From: Deltaproteobacteria bacterium | Lineage (GTDB): Bacteria > Myxococcota_A > Polyangia > Haliangiales > Haliangiaceae | Direction of reading: 5' to 3' | Assembly (NCBI GenBank): GCA_021413675.1 | Contig: JAIOQA010000100.1 | Location: forward strand, 1 to 38,537 | Length of the DNA stretch: 38,537 nt | In this document: one piece after another, positions 26,704-35,257 of the stretch | Layout of the letters: every line of letters begins with the position of its first letter | How positions within the stretch are numbered: the stretch's first letter is position 1 | Notes under the pieces: generated by a model | Database searches by the model: none | What the model was told of the DNA's origin: nothing | The model's input: only the letters and a program-made list of their open reading frames with translations | Translations under genes and position numbers: made by a program

Positions 26704-29337
26704 ATGAGCCAGATTCCTGCGAATCCTCTCCGGCGCTGGCGTCTGGCCGCTCTGGGCATCCTTGGACTTTCGCTGCTGGCGACCTGGTGGTGGTGGCGTG
26801 GAGATCGGCGTCCCCCGACGAGCGGTACTGCATCGTTGGAGCAAGCTGAACATGGACCCGTTGCCAGCCGCGACGGAGCCCGCGTGGCGGGACTCGTTGT
26901 CGACGCCGGCGGTCATGCCGTGGCGGGCGCCGTCGTCGCGATCCGCGGCGCGACCAACGCCCAGCCTACGATCGTCATTGCGGACGATCGCGGTGGGTTC
27001 GAGCAAGCGTTGCCGGTTGGTCGCACGGAGCTTCGCGCTTCCGCGCCCGGTCTCGCACAGGCCGCGGCGACCGTCGTGATCCTCGCCGCGGGTGAACGAC
27101 AAACGGTCACGTTGCGCTTGGTGGCCGCGCGCGCCGGCGTTGGCGGCACCGTTGCCGATCTCGAGAGCGGCGTACTCGTCGGTGCCCGCGTGGAGGCGCG
27201 CAACCTGAACGCGCTTGCTGGCGCACCCTTGGTCGCAGTGACGGACGAGCATGGCGCATATCACCTCGCGCTCGGCGATGGCGCGTATGTGATCACTGCC
27301 CGGTTTGAAGGCTACGTCGAGGTGACCCGACGGATCGCGGTGGCCTCTCTTCCTCGGATCGAGAACTTTCGACTGGCTCCCGGCGCGACGATCCGGGGTC
27401 GCGTACTGCGCGCTGCGGATCGCACGCCGCTCGGCGAGGCGTGTGTAAGGGTTGACGCGGAGGTCGATGGCGCCGCGTTTCTTCCAGGTGCTGCGCCGCC
27501 CTGCGTGCTCAGCGGCGCCGACGGCAGCTTCTCTATCGAGGGCATCGCGCCAGGTGTCGCCAGGCTCACGGCATCAGCTGCTGGCTGGGGGCAACCCGCG
27601 CCGGTCGACGTCGCGCTCGGCATTGGCGAGGTCCGCGACGGGGTCGAGTTACTCGTCGAGCCCGCCACGACGATCGCCGGACGTGTCGTCGATCAGCGAG
27701 ACGCGCCGCTCTCGGCGGTGAGCGTGTATGCGATGCGCCCCGACGATCTGGGGCGGATCACGGCCTGGGGCACGACGGGCGACGACGGTAGATTCGTCCT
27801 GGATGGACTCACGGCAGGTCACTACGCCGTGCGCACGGTGCCAGACCAGAGTCGCCTTGCCGCGGCCAGCGCTTCCATCGAGGCGCCGACAAAGGACGAG
27901 GTGATCCTGCGCGTGCATGCTGGCGTCACGATTACGGGGCACGTCACTCCACCGCGCGCTGGAAGCCTTCACGTCCGTCAACCGCTCGACCGGCTTGCGA
28001 TCGATGGGCTCGCGACCGCAACGGCGGCGGAGTCGATGTTGACCGCGCCGATCGACGACACCGGGGCGTTCACCCTCGCAGGTGTCCCGGCGGGGACGTG
28101 GGAGGTGATGGCCACCACCGACGACGGAGGCGGTGCGGTCACCGTGACGGTGGCCGACCGCGATGTCACGGGGGTCGAGATCCCGGTCGACCAGTTCGCA
28201 TCGGTGTGTGGCGTGGTTCGCGAGGCCAACGGCCATGCGCTCGGCGACGTGACGGTCACCGCGTCGGTGCGCAACCAGCCCATCTCGTTGCCGGCGACCG
28301 CCTACCGCTACCTCCAGCACGGCGCGGTCGGCAGTGGGGTGCCGGTTGGTGAGGACGGGACGTTCTGTGTGAATGGCCTCGCGCCGGCCGAGTACCTCCT
28401 GGTGGTCCGCGACGAACGCCAGGCTCTGATGTGGAGTAGCCGCCACCTGGACGCGGCAGGCACCGTGATGGGTGTGACCCTCGCGGCTGGCGAGCACCGT
28501 ACGGGCTTCGTGCTGGAAGTCCATCGCCCGCTGGTGACCCTGCGCGGACACGTCGTCGATGAACGGGGCGCGCCCGTGGCCGATGCGCTGGTATCGGTGG
28601 ATCGCGAAGGTGCGACCGCCGGCGGTGCCGCGATGCAGTTTCCGTTGATCGAACAGATGGATCCGGCGCCACCCGTCGTCAGCGACGCGACCGGCGCCTT
28701 CGCGATCGATGTGCTCCCCGCGCCGCACCGCGTGACTGCCGAGCTCGCGACTCGGGGCCTGCGCGGTGCCACCGCCGTCGTCGACCCGACGCAACCCGCG
28801 ATCGTGCGCGTCGAGCGCGCCGGAGTGCTGCGGGGCACCGCCTCCGGAGGCAGTGGCACGTGTCGCGTCGCGGTGCGCGGTGTGCAGTCCAGCACGACGA
28901 TCGGCGTCGGCGCCGATTGCGCGTTCGCGTTCGATCGTCTCCCCGTAGGACACTACGTCGTGCGCATCACCCGCGCCGATGCGTTCGGCACGGCGAGCGT
29001 CGACATTGCGCCCGGCGCCACGGCCACCAGCGCCGTCACGCTCGAGACGCTCGCGACGGTCGAGGTGCGCTTCATCGACGAGGCCGGTACGGGCCAGCCC
29101 GGCCTGATCGCGATCCTGGTGGACGATGCGGGTTCTGCGCAGAGCACACTGCTCGAGACCCTCGCCGGTACACATCCTCGGAGCGACCGTGACGGGCGCG
29201 TGACGCTGCGTGCGGCCGCTGGGGATAGCACCCTCGGCGTGTTGTCCTCCGACGGGCAACGGTTGGTGGTCTCGAAGCAGGTATCGATCAGCGCGCCCGT
29301 GACCGATCTCGGGACGCTGACCGTCACGCATCCGTAG
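26704..29337 (+). CDS. Membrane-anchored protein of tandem carboxypeptidase-regulatory-like domains
   Basis: 877 residues, with GAGGAG shortly before the ATG. A basic N-terminus (NPLRRWR) and a hydrophobic segment at about 13-31, without a clear cleavage site, form a signal anchor. The rest is about eight beta-sandwich repeats of roughly 90-110 residues. Each starts with a pattern like VAGLVVDAGGHAVAGAVVAI, IAGRVVDQRDAPLSAVSVYA or LRGHVVDERGAPVADALVSV and later has DDRGGFEQALPVG-type strands, the CarboxypepD_reg/CnaB-like fold. No catalytic motif is present. Such repeats act as structural stalks or adhesion modules outside the cell. Third-base use is less GC-rich than in flanking genes. It faces the sigma-54 activator gene across 60 bp. 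Confidence 0.85.
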   Translation: MSQIPANPLRRWRLAALGILGLSLLATWWWWRGDRRPPTSGTASLEQAEHGPVASRDGARVAGLVVDAGGHAVAGAVVAIRGATNAQPTIVIADDRGGFEQALPVGRTELRASAPGLAQAAATVVILAAGERQTVTLRLVAARAGVGGTVADLESGVLVGARVEARNLNALAGAPLVAVTDEHGAYHLALGDGAYVITARFEGYVEVTRRIAVASLPRIENFRLAPGATIRGRVLRAADRTPLGEACVRVDAEVDGAAFLPGAAPPCVLSGADGSFSIEGIAPGVARLTASAAGWGQPAPVDVALGIGEVRDGVELLVEPATTIAGRVVDQRDAPLSAVSVYAMRPDDLGRITAWGTTGDDGRFVLDGLTAGHYAVRTVPDQSRLAAASASIEAPTKDEVILRVHAGVTITGHVTPPRAGSLHVRQPLDRLAIDGLATATAAESMLTAPIDDTGAFTLAGVPAGTWEVMATTDDGGGAVTVTVADRDVTGVEIPVDQFASVCGVVREANGHALGDVTVTASVRNQPISLPATAYRYLQHGAVGSGVPVGEDGTFCVNGLAPAEYLLVVRDERQALMWSSRHLDAAGTVMGVTLAAGEHRTGFVLEVHRPLVTLRGHVVDERGAPVADALVSVDREGATAGGAAMQFPLIEQMDPAPPVVSDATGAFAIDVLPAPHRVTAELATRGLRGATAVVDPTQPAIVRVERAGVLRGTASGGSGTCRVAVRGVQSSTTIGVGADCAFAFDRLPVGHYVVRITRADAFGTASVDIAPGATATSAVTLETLATVEVRFIDEAGTGQPGLIAILVDDAGSAQSTLLETLAGTHPRSDRDGRVTLRAAAGDSTLGVLSSDGQRLVVSKQVSISAPVTDLGTLTVTHP

Positions 29338-29397
29338 AAGCGCGGAGCGAGCCATCGTCGATGGGCAGCCTCCTGAACTGGGCGTCGATGGATCTGT

Positions 29398-30780
29398 TCA
29401 GCCCCGAAACCCCGCCAGCTCGATCCCGAACCGCCGACACCATCGCCGGATCTGGATCGGCGCCTTGTTCATCTGGCGGCCCGCCGCCGCGACGTTGCCG
29501 CGCGCCTCGCGCAGCACCTCGATCAGCCGCTCGCGCAGCGCGCGATCCTCGGGGCGCAGTGGCACCGTTGCTGGCGGCGTGTATCCCCGCATCGCCTCCG
29601 GCAGGTGCTCGATGCGGATCTCGCCGCCACCGGCGAGCACGACCGCGGCGCGCAGCGCCTGCTCGAGCTCGCGCACGTTGAGCGGATATCCGTAGTTGAT
29701 GAGCGCGCGCGCGGCCTGGCGATGCAGGGTCACGCCACCGGCATCGTCGGTGACGCGGGGCAAGAGCGCGGCCACCAGGCTGCCGATGTCCTCGCTGCGA
29801 TCGCGTAGCGGCACCAGCGAGACCTCGAAGCCAGAGAGCCGGGCATAGAGGTCCTGTCGAAAACGCCCGTCAGCGATCCGGTTCGCGAGGTCCTGGTGCG
29901 TGGCCGCGACCACGCGCACGTCGACCGGAACGACATCGCCGGCGCCGATCGGGCGCACCTCGCCCTCCTGCAACACGCGCAGGAGCGCGACCTGCGACTC
30001 CTCCGGCAGCTCGGCGATCTCGTCGAGGAATAGCGTGCCGTGATCGGCGCGGCGCACGAGGCCATCGCGATCGTCCTTGGCGCCAGAGAACGCACCGCGC
30101 TTGTAGCCGAACAGCTCGCTCTCGAGCAGCGACCGCGGTAGCGCGCCGCAGTTGATCGCGACGAACGCACCGCGCCGTTCCGATCGCTCGTGCACCGCGC
30201 GCGCGACCAGCTCCTTGCCGGTGCCAGTCTCGCCGCGCACCAGCACGGGCACCGTCGACGCCGCGATGCGGGCGAGGTCGGCGCAGCGCCGCTCCAGCTC
30301 GAGCGACAGCGTGCGGAACGCCGCTGGCTCGCTGTCATTCGTCAGGTCGCGATCGCCGAGTTCGCCGCCGCGGACCTGCGTCCCTTCCTCGCGGAACATC
30401 AGCACGGCGCCGCCGACCTCGATGACGTCGCCGTCGGCGAGCGTCGCGCGCGTGACCGCGTCGCCGTTCACGGACGTGCCGTTCTTCGAGCCGAGGTCAG
30501 CCAGCTCCCAGCCGCCGACCTGCCGGCGCAGCCGCGCGTGCTGCCGCGACATTTCATGGTCCGCGATCGTCAGCTCGATCGCCTTGCCCTGGCGCGTGAC
30601 ACTCCGCGCGGAGCCGCGACCGATCGCGACCTCGTCGGCGTCGCCGAGCACGATGCGCAGGCCCTCGGCGGCGGGGCGCCGCGTCTCCATCACGACGATC
30701 AGCCGTGGCGCCTCGGCGCCTGCGAGCAGGTCATCGGACGCTTCGGTGCGACTTTCGGTGCGGGTCTCGAGGCTGGTCAT
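29398..30780 (-). CDS. FHA-domain sigma-54-dependent transcriptional activator
   Basis: 460 residues from the ATG at 30780 (MTSLETRTESR); a longer start at 30855 adds 25 residues outside the FHA fold. FHA domain (about 25-133): GRGSARS, MSRQHA and SKNGTSVNG are intact phosphothreonine-binding motifs. AAA+ domain (about 155-390): Walker A GETGTGK at 183-189, Walker B GTLFLDEI at 248-255, and the sigma-54-contact loop reads GAFSGA (229-234) where GAFTGA is usual. The C-terminal helix-turn-helix lies around GNVAAAGRQMNKAPIQIRRW. Proteins of this build remodel sigma-54 holoenzyme in answer to Ser/Thr phosphorylation. The kinase gene at 31506 is a natural partner, transcribed divergently. A fragment of a second copy lies at 25770. 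Confidence 0.93.
   Translation of the reverse strand: MTSLETRTESRTEASDDLLAGAEAPRLIVVMETRRPAAEGLRIVLGDADEVAIGRGSARSVTRQGKAIELTIADHEMSRQHARLRRQVGGWELADLGSKNGTSVNGDAVTRATLADGDVIEVGGAVLMFREEGTQVRGGELGDRDLTNDSEPAAFRTLSLELERRCADLARIAASTVPVLVRGETGTGKELVARAVHERSERRGAFVAINCGALPRSLLESELFGYKRGAFSGAKDDRDGLVRRADHGTLFLDEIAELPEESQVALLRVLQEGEVRPIGAGDVVPVDVRVVAATHQDLANRIADGRFRQDLYARLSGFEVSLVPLRDRSEDIGSLVAALLPRVTDDAGGVTLHRQAARALINYGYPLNVRELEQALRAAVVLAGGGEIRIEHLPEAMRGYTPPATVPLRPEDRALRERLIEVLREARGNVAAAGRQMNKAPIQIRRWCRRFGIELAGFRG
29441..29475. repeat. 35-bp direct repeat, right copy (left copy 25770-25804)
   Basis: Coding sequence for the recognition helix of the activator, repeated with a single mismatch 3.67 kb to the left in the same orientation. 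Confidence 0.85.
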
Positions 30781-31505
30781 CGGGGCGGAGGGCGGTGGAT
30801 TGCTAGCAAGTAGCACAGGGCGTTCCAGCTTCGCTCGGGCGGGCACGGAGGGCACGCCGCGTGTTGTCGTTCCCGGCTCGCTGGCGTTGCGCGATCGCGC
30901 GTCGACTCGACGTCGACGGGCGAAACATCGATCGGAACATCGAGGCCTCGGTCGACCGCACCTTCATCGAGCGCCCGACCACGGGAGACTTCATGGCGGT
31001 GACGATGCCGGGCCGCAGGGCCTCGACCGCTCCTCCGAACCCCGCTCAAGCCTCAGCGGAGCGTGTCCGCCGATCTCCCCACGTAGCGATCGTGTCCCCC
31101 CTCACCGATCGCGATTCTTCGAACTTTTCACGCAACTCCTGACGCCTCGGTCCGACACACCGGTGCGATGAGCGAAACAGCCGCATGTTCCGGTCGCCCC
31201 CAGCGGGCGCGCGCGCTTGCGCGATCGGAACACCGACCGGAACGTTCCGGAACAGCGGAACGTCGCTCGTACCGCCGTGCGCGACCGCGCGTCGCCCACT
31301 TGCGGGCCTCACGCATGGGCACGGCGCCTGCTAACGCCTCGCTCGAACCATGGTGGCGCGCGAGCGATCGGAGTCAGCAGAGAACGAGCAAGCCGAGCTT
31401 GCGTCGCTGCTCCGTTCTCGCTATCTCGACGCGGCGATGCAGCTGGGCGCAAGTGGTCGCGGGCGCGACGGTGACGATGGCGCGCAGCCAGACCCGGAGC
31501 GCGCC
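30781..31505. other. Long intergenic region between the sigma-54 activator and the Ser/Thr kinase
   Basis: 725 bp without a convincing gene. Short ORFs exist on both strands but none shows a recognisable protein. Notable content is seven copies of CGGAAC/GTTCCG (30933, 31187, and five from 31226 to 31261) and repeated GTCGAC words near 30901-30917. An in-frame ATG at 31350 would extend the kinase by 52 residues, but third-base GC drops visibly there, so I treat that stretch as leader. Confidence 0.5.
31226..31261. promoter_or_regulatory. Cluster of CGGAAC elements with a 14-bp palindrome
   Basis: CGGAAC occurs at 31226, 31238, 31248 and 31256 and as GTTCCG at 31244. The centre is the perfect palindrome CCGGAACGTTCCGG (31237-31250). 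Further copies lie at 30933 and 31187. It is placed between divergent regulator and kinase genes. It looks like a cooperative operator; the binding protein is unknown. Confidence 0.5.
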
Positions 31506-34500
31506 ATGAGCGACTCCGACGTGCCCGGCCCCAACGATCCGACTCGCACCCGCGCGCCGCAGCCCGCGGACGCGCCGCCGGGTCCCAACGACCCGACCCG
31601 CACGCGCGCGCCCGGCGCCTCCGACGCCAACGCCGGCACCGAGCCGCCCGCGCGCAACGATCGCCTGCCCGCGCCGCTCCAGTATCGCGACCCCGATCGC
31701 TACCAGGTCATCGGCGAGCACGGCCGCGGCGGTCTCGGCCGCGTCCTGCGTGCGCGCGACAAGGAGCTCGGCCGCGACGTCGCCGTCAAGGAGCTCCTCG
31801 AGCGCGGCAATACCTCCGAGCTGCGCTTCTTCCGCGAGGCGCTCATCACCGCGCGCCTCGAGCACCCCGGCATTGTCCCCGTCCACGAGGCCGGCCGCTG
31901 GCCCGACGGCACCCCGTTCTACGCCATGAAGCTCGTGCAGGGCCGCTCCCTGCGCGCCCTCATCGACGACTGCAAGACCATGGAGGATCGCCTCGCGCTG
32001 ATCCCCCACGTCATCGCCGTCGCCGACGCCATCGCCTACGCCCACGACCGCAAGATCATCCACCGCGACCTCAAGCCATCGAACGTCATCGTCGGCGACT
32101 TCGGCGAGACCGTCGTCATCGACTGGGGCCTGGCGAAGGACATCACCGACGAGATCCCCGAGCCGACGGAGGCCGAGACGGGCGCCCCGCGGGCGCCGGC
32201 GGCCGATGGCCTGACGGTGGCGGGTAGCGTGCTCGGGACGCCGGCGTACATGGCGCCGGAGCAGCGCGAGGGGAAGGCCGACGAACGGTCGGATGTCTAT
32301 GCGCTTGGAGGTATCCTGCATCACATTTCTGCAGGTAGCCCGCCGAACGGCGACAACGTTTCGATGAGCCGCGGCAGAGGCTCCCCCTTGCGGCTCAACG
32401 TTCCGCGTGACCTCGGCGCGATTGTCGCTCGAGCGATGTCGCGACAACCCTCGGACCGATATGCCTCGGCCACGCAGTTCGCGGCGGACGTGCGCCGGTA
32501 CACCCAGCGTCGCCCGGTCGCCGCTCGCCGATACTCCTTCGCCGGCAGAGCTTTCCTCGGCCTCGCACGTCATCGTGGGGTGTCGTTGGTGCTTCTGGCA
32601 GCGCTGACAATGCTGTCGATCGTCCTCGCCGCTGCGGCTGCGCGCATCAGCGATCAACGCGAAGTCGCACTTCAGTCCGAGACCGAGGCGCAGAGCCAGC
32701 GGGACCGTGCCGAGCAGGCCTTGGATTCCATGACGCTCCAGCACGCGGAGTCGTTGTTGGCGACGGATCCATCCGAGGCGAGTGAACTCTTGGCGGGTTA
32801 CCGCGGCTCGAACTTACCGACTGCGCGGCGCATTCGCGCCGAGGCAATTGGACTTGGCGTGTCTCGGCAGCGCGTTAAGCCTGAACAGGGAAGCATCATA
32901 TGGGCGCAAGGCGTGGGCAGCGACATGTTCACCCTGGGATATGCCGGAACGATCGAGCGGACTTCGGCGACTGGCCACACCGACGCGATTGCACGCAACG
33001 CGACTATTCGCCGAACATTCGCATTCTCGATGTCACGCGGGTTGCTGGCATACGCCTGCTACGCGCACGACGTTTGCCTCCTTGACCTGGCCCACCCAGG
33101 CAGAGCACAGGACCAGTCAAAGCTGCCGGCGCTCTCTCCTGCTGACCTGGCCTTTTCTCCTGATGGTTGGCAGCTGGCGGTTTTGTCTGAGGACGGGCGG
33201 GTTGAGCTGTGGGACATCCCGGACCTGGGGCATATGCGGCGGCTCAGGGGCGACGCGATCGCCAACGCGACATCGATCGCATTCGCCGACGACCGGACAT
33301 TGATTGCTGGCGCTGTCGACCAATTGACCTTGGCCGATGCGAACGGTCAGCGTACCCTGGCGACGAGTAGTGGTGGAATCCAGGCGTGGGCGGCCGACCC
33401 GGTGAGCCACATGGCAGCCTTGGCGACATCCCAGGGCACGGTAACCGCAATTGATTCGCGATCTGCGTGGCGCAATACCGTGCCCTCTCGGTGCTCCGCC
33501 TCGGTGTCGTTCCTGCAGTGGCTTCCTCGCCAAGCTGTGCTTGGAATCGCCTGCCAGGACGGGACCGTCGCAACGTGGGATGTGCGAACGAACGTGGTGG
33601 TCTTACGTGGGCATGTGCTGGGCACACCTTCTGCGACCGCGAGTAGCTTCGATGGGACCCTGCTCATCGTGGGAAGTTCGGCGGGCCCCGTGCTGGTCGT
33701 CGATCTCGTGACGAAACTCACGACCACGTATGCTGGCCATCGAGTGGCGATCACTTCGGTGAATGGACCAACCCCAGATTGGCCACTGGTAACCACGAGC
33801 GACAAGATTGGATGGGTGCGCACGTGGACCCCGCCGGCGCGCGTGGCACGTCTGCTCGCTCGCCTCGGTACGACGCCCGAGTCGCTCGAAGTGCTCGACT
33901 CACCAAGCTCGGTCGTGGTTCCCTCGGGACACTCATTGATGCAGGTGATGCCTTCTGGGGAAACTGGTTCGCATGGTCCCCACTTCGACGCCGCTGTCTA
34001 TTTGGCCCAGTCGCACGACGGGGGCCGACTCGCCGCATTCGGATTTGGCGCAACCGTCGAAGTGTGGCAGTCTAAACCGCTGGAGCGCCGCGGCGTCCTA
34101 AGCCCCCAGGACGGTCCGGTCGAGGCGGCCGTCTTCATGGCTGACAGCGAGACCATCGTGACTGGAGGCCACAACGGCGCCGTGACTATCTTCCCCATTC
34201 ACTCGCCTCCGCGCCTCGTCCTCCAGTTGGGCCAACCATTGATGGGCATGTGGGCGCTGTACCCAGCGGACACGCTCTTGATGGTGGCGATGGACGGCAG
34301 CCTTTGGATATCAGATACCGTCGGTCACAAACGCCAAGTCGCTCCGGCAGGCGAAGAGATACTTCGGCTGAGAGTATCGACCGATGGCAGACATGTCGTG
34401 ACTGGAGATGCGGCGGGGGCGGTCAGGATTTATGATGCAAGCACATGGGCGTCACGAGAGGTTTTTCGAGCAAATGCAGCGGTCTGGAGCGTCGAGTTCT

Positions 34501-34850
34501 CTCCCCGAGGCGACGCGATCGCTGTAGCCACTCGCGACGGCGAAGCGTACATTGGACGGCCGGCGAAACACGATTGGAATGGCCTCGATTGGACGAGGTA
34601 CTCTGCCTATGTGAATCACTTCGTCTTCTCGCAAGCAGGAGATCTCCTCCTGGCCCTCGGGCCGGAAGGGATTTGGGTCTATTCGCTGGATGCGGATCGT
34701 CAGTACCACCTCTCCCTCCCTTCAATAAACGTTGACAGGGCTAGTGAGCCGTCCGATGCGGGAGGGATGTTTGCAGTCGCCCAAGGTGGCGAGATCTTGT
34801 GGCTGAGCCTTGCGCAATTGCGTGTGCAAGTGCTGTCGTATGGAACCTAA
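31506..34850 (+). CDS. Membrane Ser/Thr protein kinase with WD40-like sensor tail
   Basis: 1114 residues from the ATG at 31506, which has GGAG six bases upstream; 31350 is the alternative. A disordered N-terminus contains a duplicated PGPNDPTRTRAP (7-18 and 25-36). Kinase domain (about 66-335): GRGGLG loop, VAVK Lys95, HRDLKPSN with Asp188 and Asn193, DWG in place of DFG (Asp206), GTPAYMAPEQ. It should be active. One membrane span (about 358-380), a short coiled segment, then a WD40-like propeller (from about 440; for example LAFSPDGWQLAVLSEDGRVE followed by LWDI). Codons up to about base 32290 are almost all G/C-ending; after that A/T-ending codons become frequent, so the gene looks mosaic. 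The last 11 bases overlap an S41-peptidase remnant. Confidence 0.9.
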   Translation: MSDSDVPGPNDPTRTRAPQPADAPPGPNDPTRTRAPGASDANAGTEPPARNDRLPAPLQYRDPDRYQVIGEHGRGGLGRVLRARDKELGRDVAVKELLERGNTSELRFFREALITARLEHPGIVPVHEAGRWPDGTPFYAMKLVQGRSLRALIDDCKTMEDRLALIPHVIAVADAIAYAHDRKIIHRDLKPSNVIVGDFGETVVIDWGLAKDITDEIPEPTEAETGAPRAPAADGLTVAGSVLGTPAYMAPEQREGKADERSDVYALGGILHHISAGSPPNGDNVSMSRGRGSPLRLNVPRDLGAIVARAMSRQPSDRYASATQFAADVRRYTQRRPVAARRYSFAGRAFLGLARHRGVSLVLLAALTMLSIVLAAAAARISDQREVALQSETEAQSQRDRAEQALDSMTLQHAESLLATDPSEASELLAGYRGSNLPTARRIRAEAIGLGVSRQRVKPEQGSIIWAQGVGSDMFTLGYAGTIERTSATGHTDAIARNATIRRTFAFSMSRGLLAYACYAHDVCLLDLAHPGRAQDQSKLPALSPADLAFSPDGWQLAVLSEDGRVELWDIPDLGHMRRLRGDAIANATSIAFADDRTLIAGAVDQLTLADANGQRTLATSSGGIQAWAADPVSHMAALATSQGTVTAIDSRSAWRNTVPSRCSASVSFLQWLPRQAVLGIACQDGTVATWDVRTNVVVLRGHVLGTPSATASSFDGTLLIVGSSAGPVLVVDLVTKLTTTYAGHRVAITSVNGPTPDWPLVTTSDKIGWVRTWTPPARVARLLARLGTTPESLEVLDSPSSVVVPSGHSLMQVMPSGETGSHGPHFDAAVYLAQSHDGGRLAAFGFGATVEVWQSKPLERRGVLSPQDGPVEAAVFMADSETIVTGGHNGAVTIFPIHSPPRLVLQLGQPLMGMWALYPADTLLMVAMDGSLWISDTVGHKRQVAPAGEEILRLRVSTDGRHVVTGDAAGAVRIYDASTWASREVFRANAAVWSVEFSPRGDAIAVATRDGEAYIGRPAKHDWNGLDWTRYSAYVNHFVFSQAGDLLLALGPEGIWVYSLDADRQYHLSLPSINVDRASEPSDAGGMFAVAQGGEILWLSLAQLRVQVLSYGT

Positions 34851-35103
34851 AGCACGAAAGGAACTGAACCTCGGCATCCTCGTCGGCGAGGAGACAGGCG
34901 GAACGAATGGAGCACCCGCCACGCTTGAGTCGATTGAAGTCCGAGTTCGCTTCAAGGCGACTCGCGCTGTCAGGCCGGATGGCACGCCAGTCCAAGGACA
35001 CGGTTTCGTCCGTGATGTAATTGTTCACCCGACGAAGGCGGGCACGATTGCTGGCCGAGACGAGATCCTGGAGGCTGCGATCCGTGTAGCAACGGAGCAA
35101 TAG
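34840..35103 (+). pseudogene. C-terminal fragment of an S41-type peptidase
   Basis: 87 residues from an ATG overlapping the kinase stop. LNLGILVGEETGGTNGAPAT followed by FVRDVIVHPTKAGTIAGRDEILEAAIRVATE resembles the end of C-terminal-processing (S41) peptidases, with the G-E-x-T-G-G motif and the closing AGRDxxLExAL helix. The catalytic Ser/Lys core and any PDZ domain are absent, and upstream DNA is the kinase tail, so this is a truncated leftover joined at about 34840. It could still be translated through the ATG overlap. Confidence 0.6.
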
Positions 35104-35257
35104 GCGGCCGTTTTCGATTGTAGGGGTTGGCGATGGGATGCCTGTGTGAGAATCGAACATGGAGACAAGCGCTGTGCTTGCGTGATGACCAGCGAGATCC
35201 TGTCGACCTGTCAGGGACGTTCGGCGACCCAAAAGGTCGTCTTTATAGGAACGCCCC

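Noticed and set aside
30861..31142. 93-codon plus-strand ORF in the activator/kinase gap
   Set aside because: No recognisable motif, no good ribosome site, mixed codon use; it covers part of the likely regulatory region.
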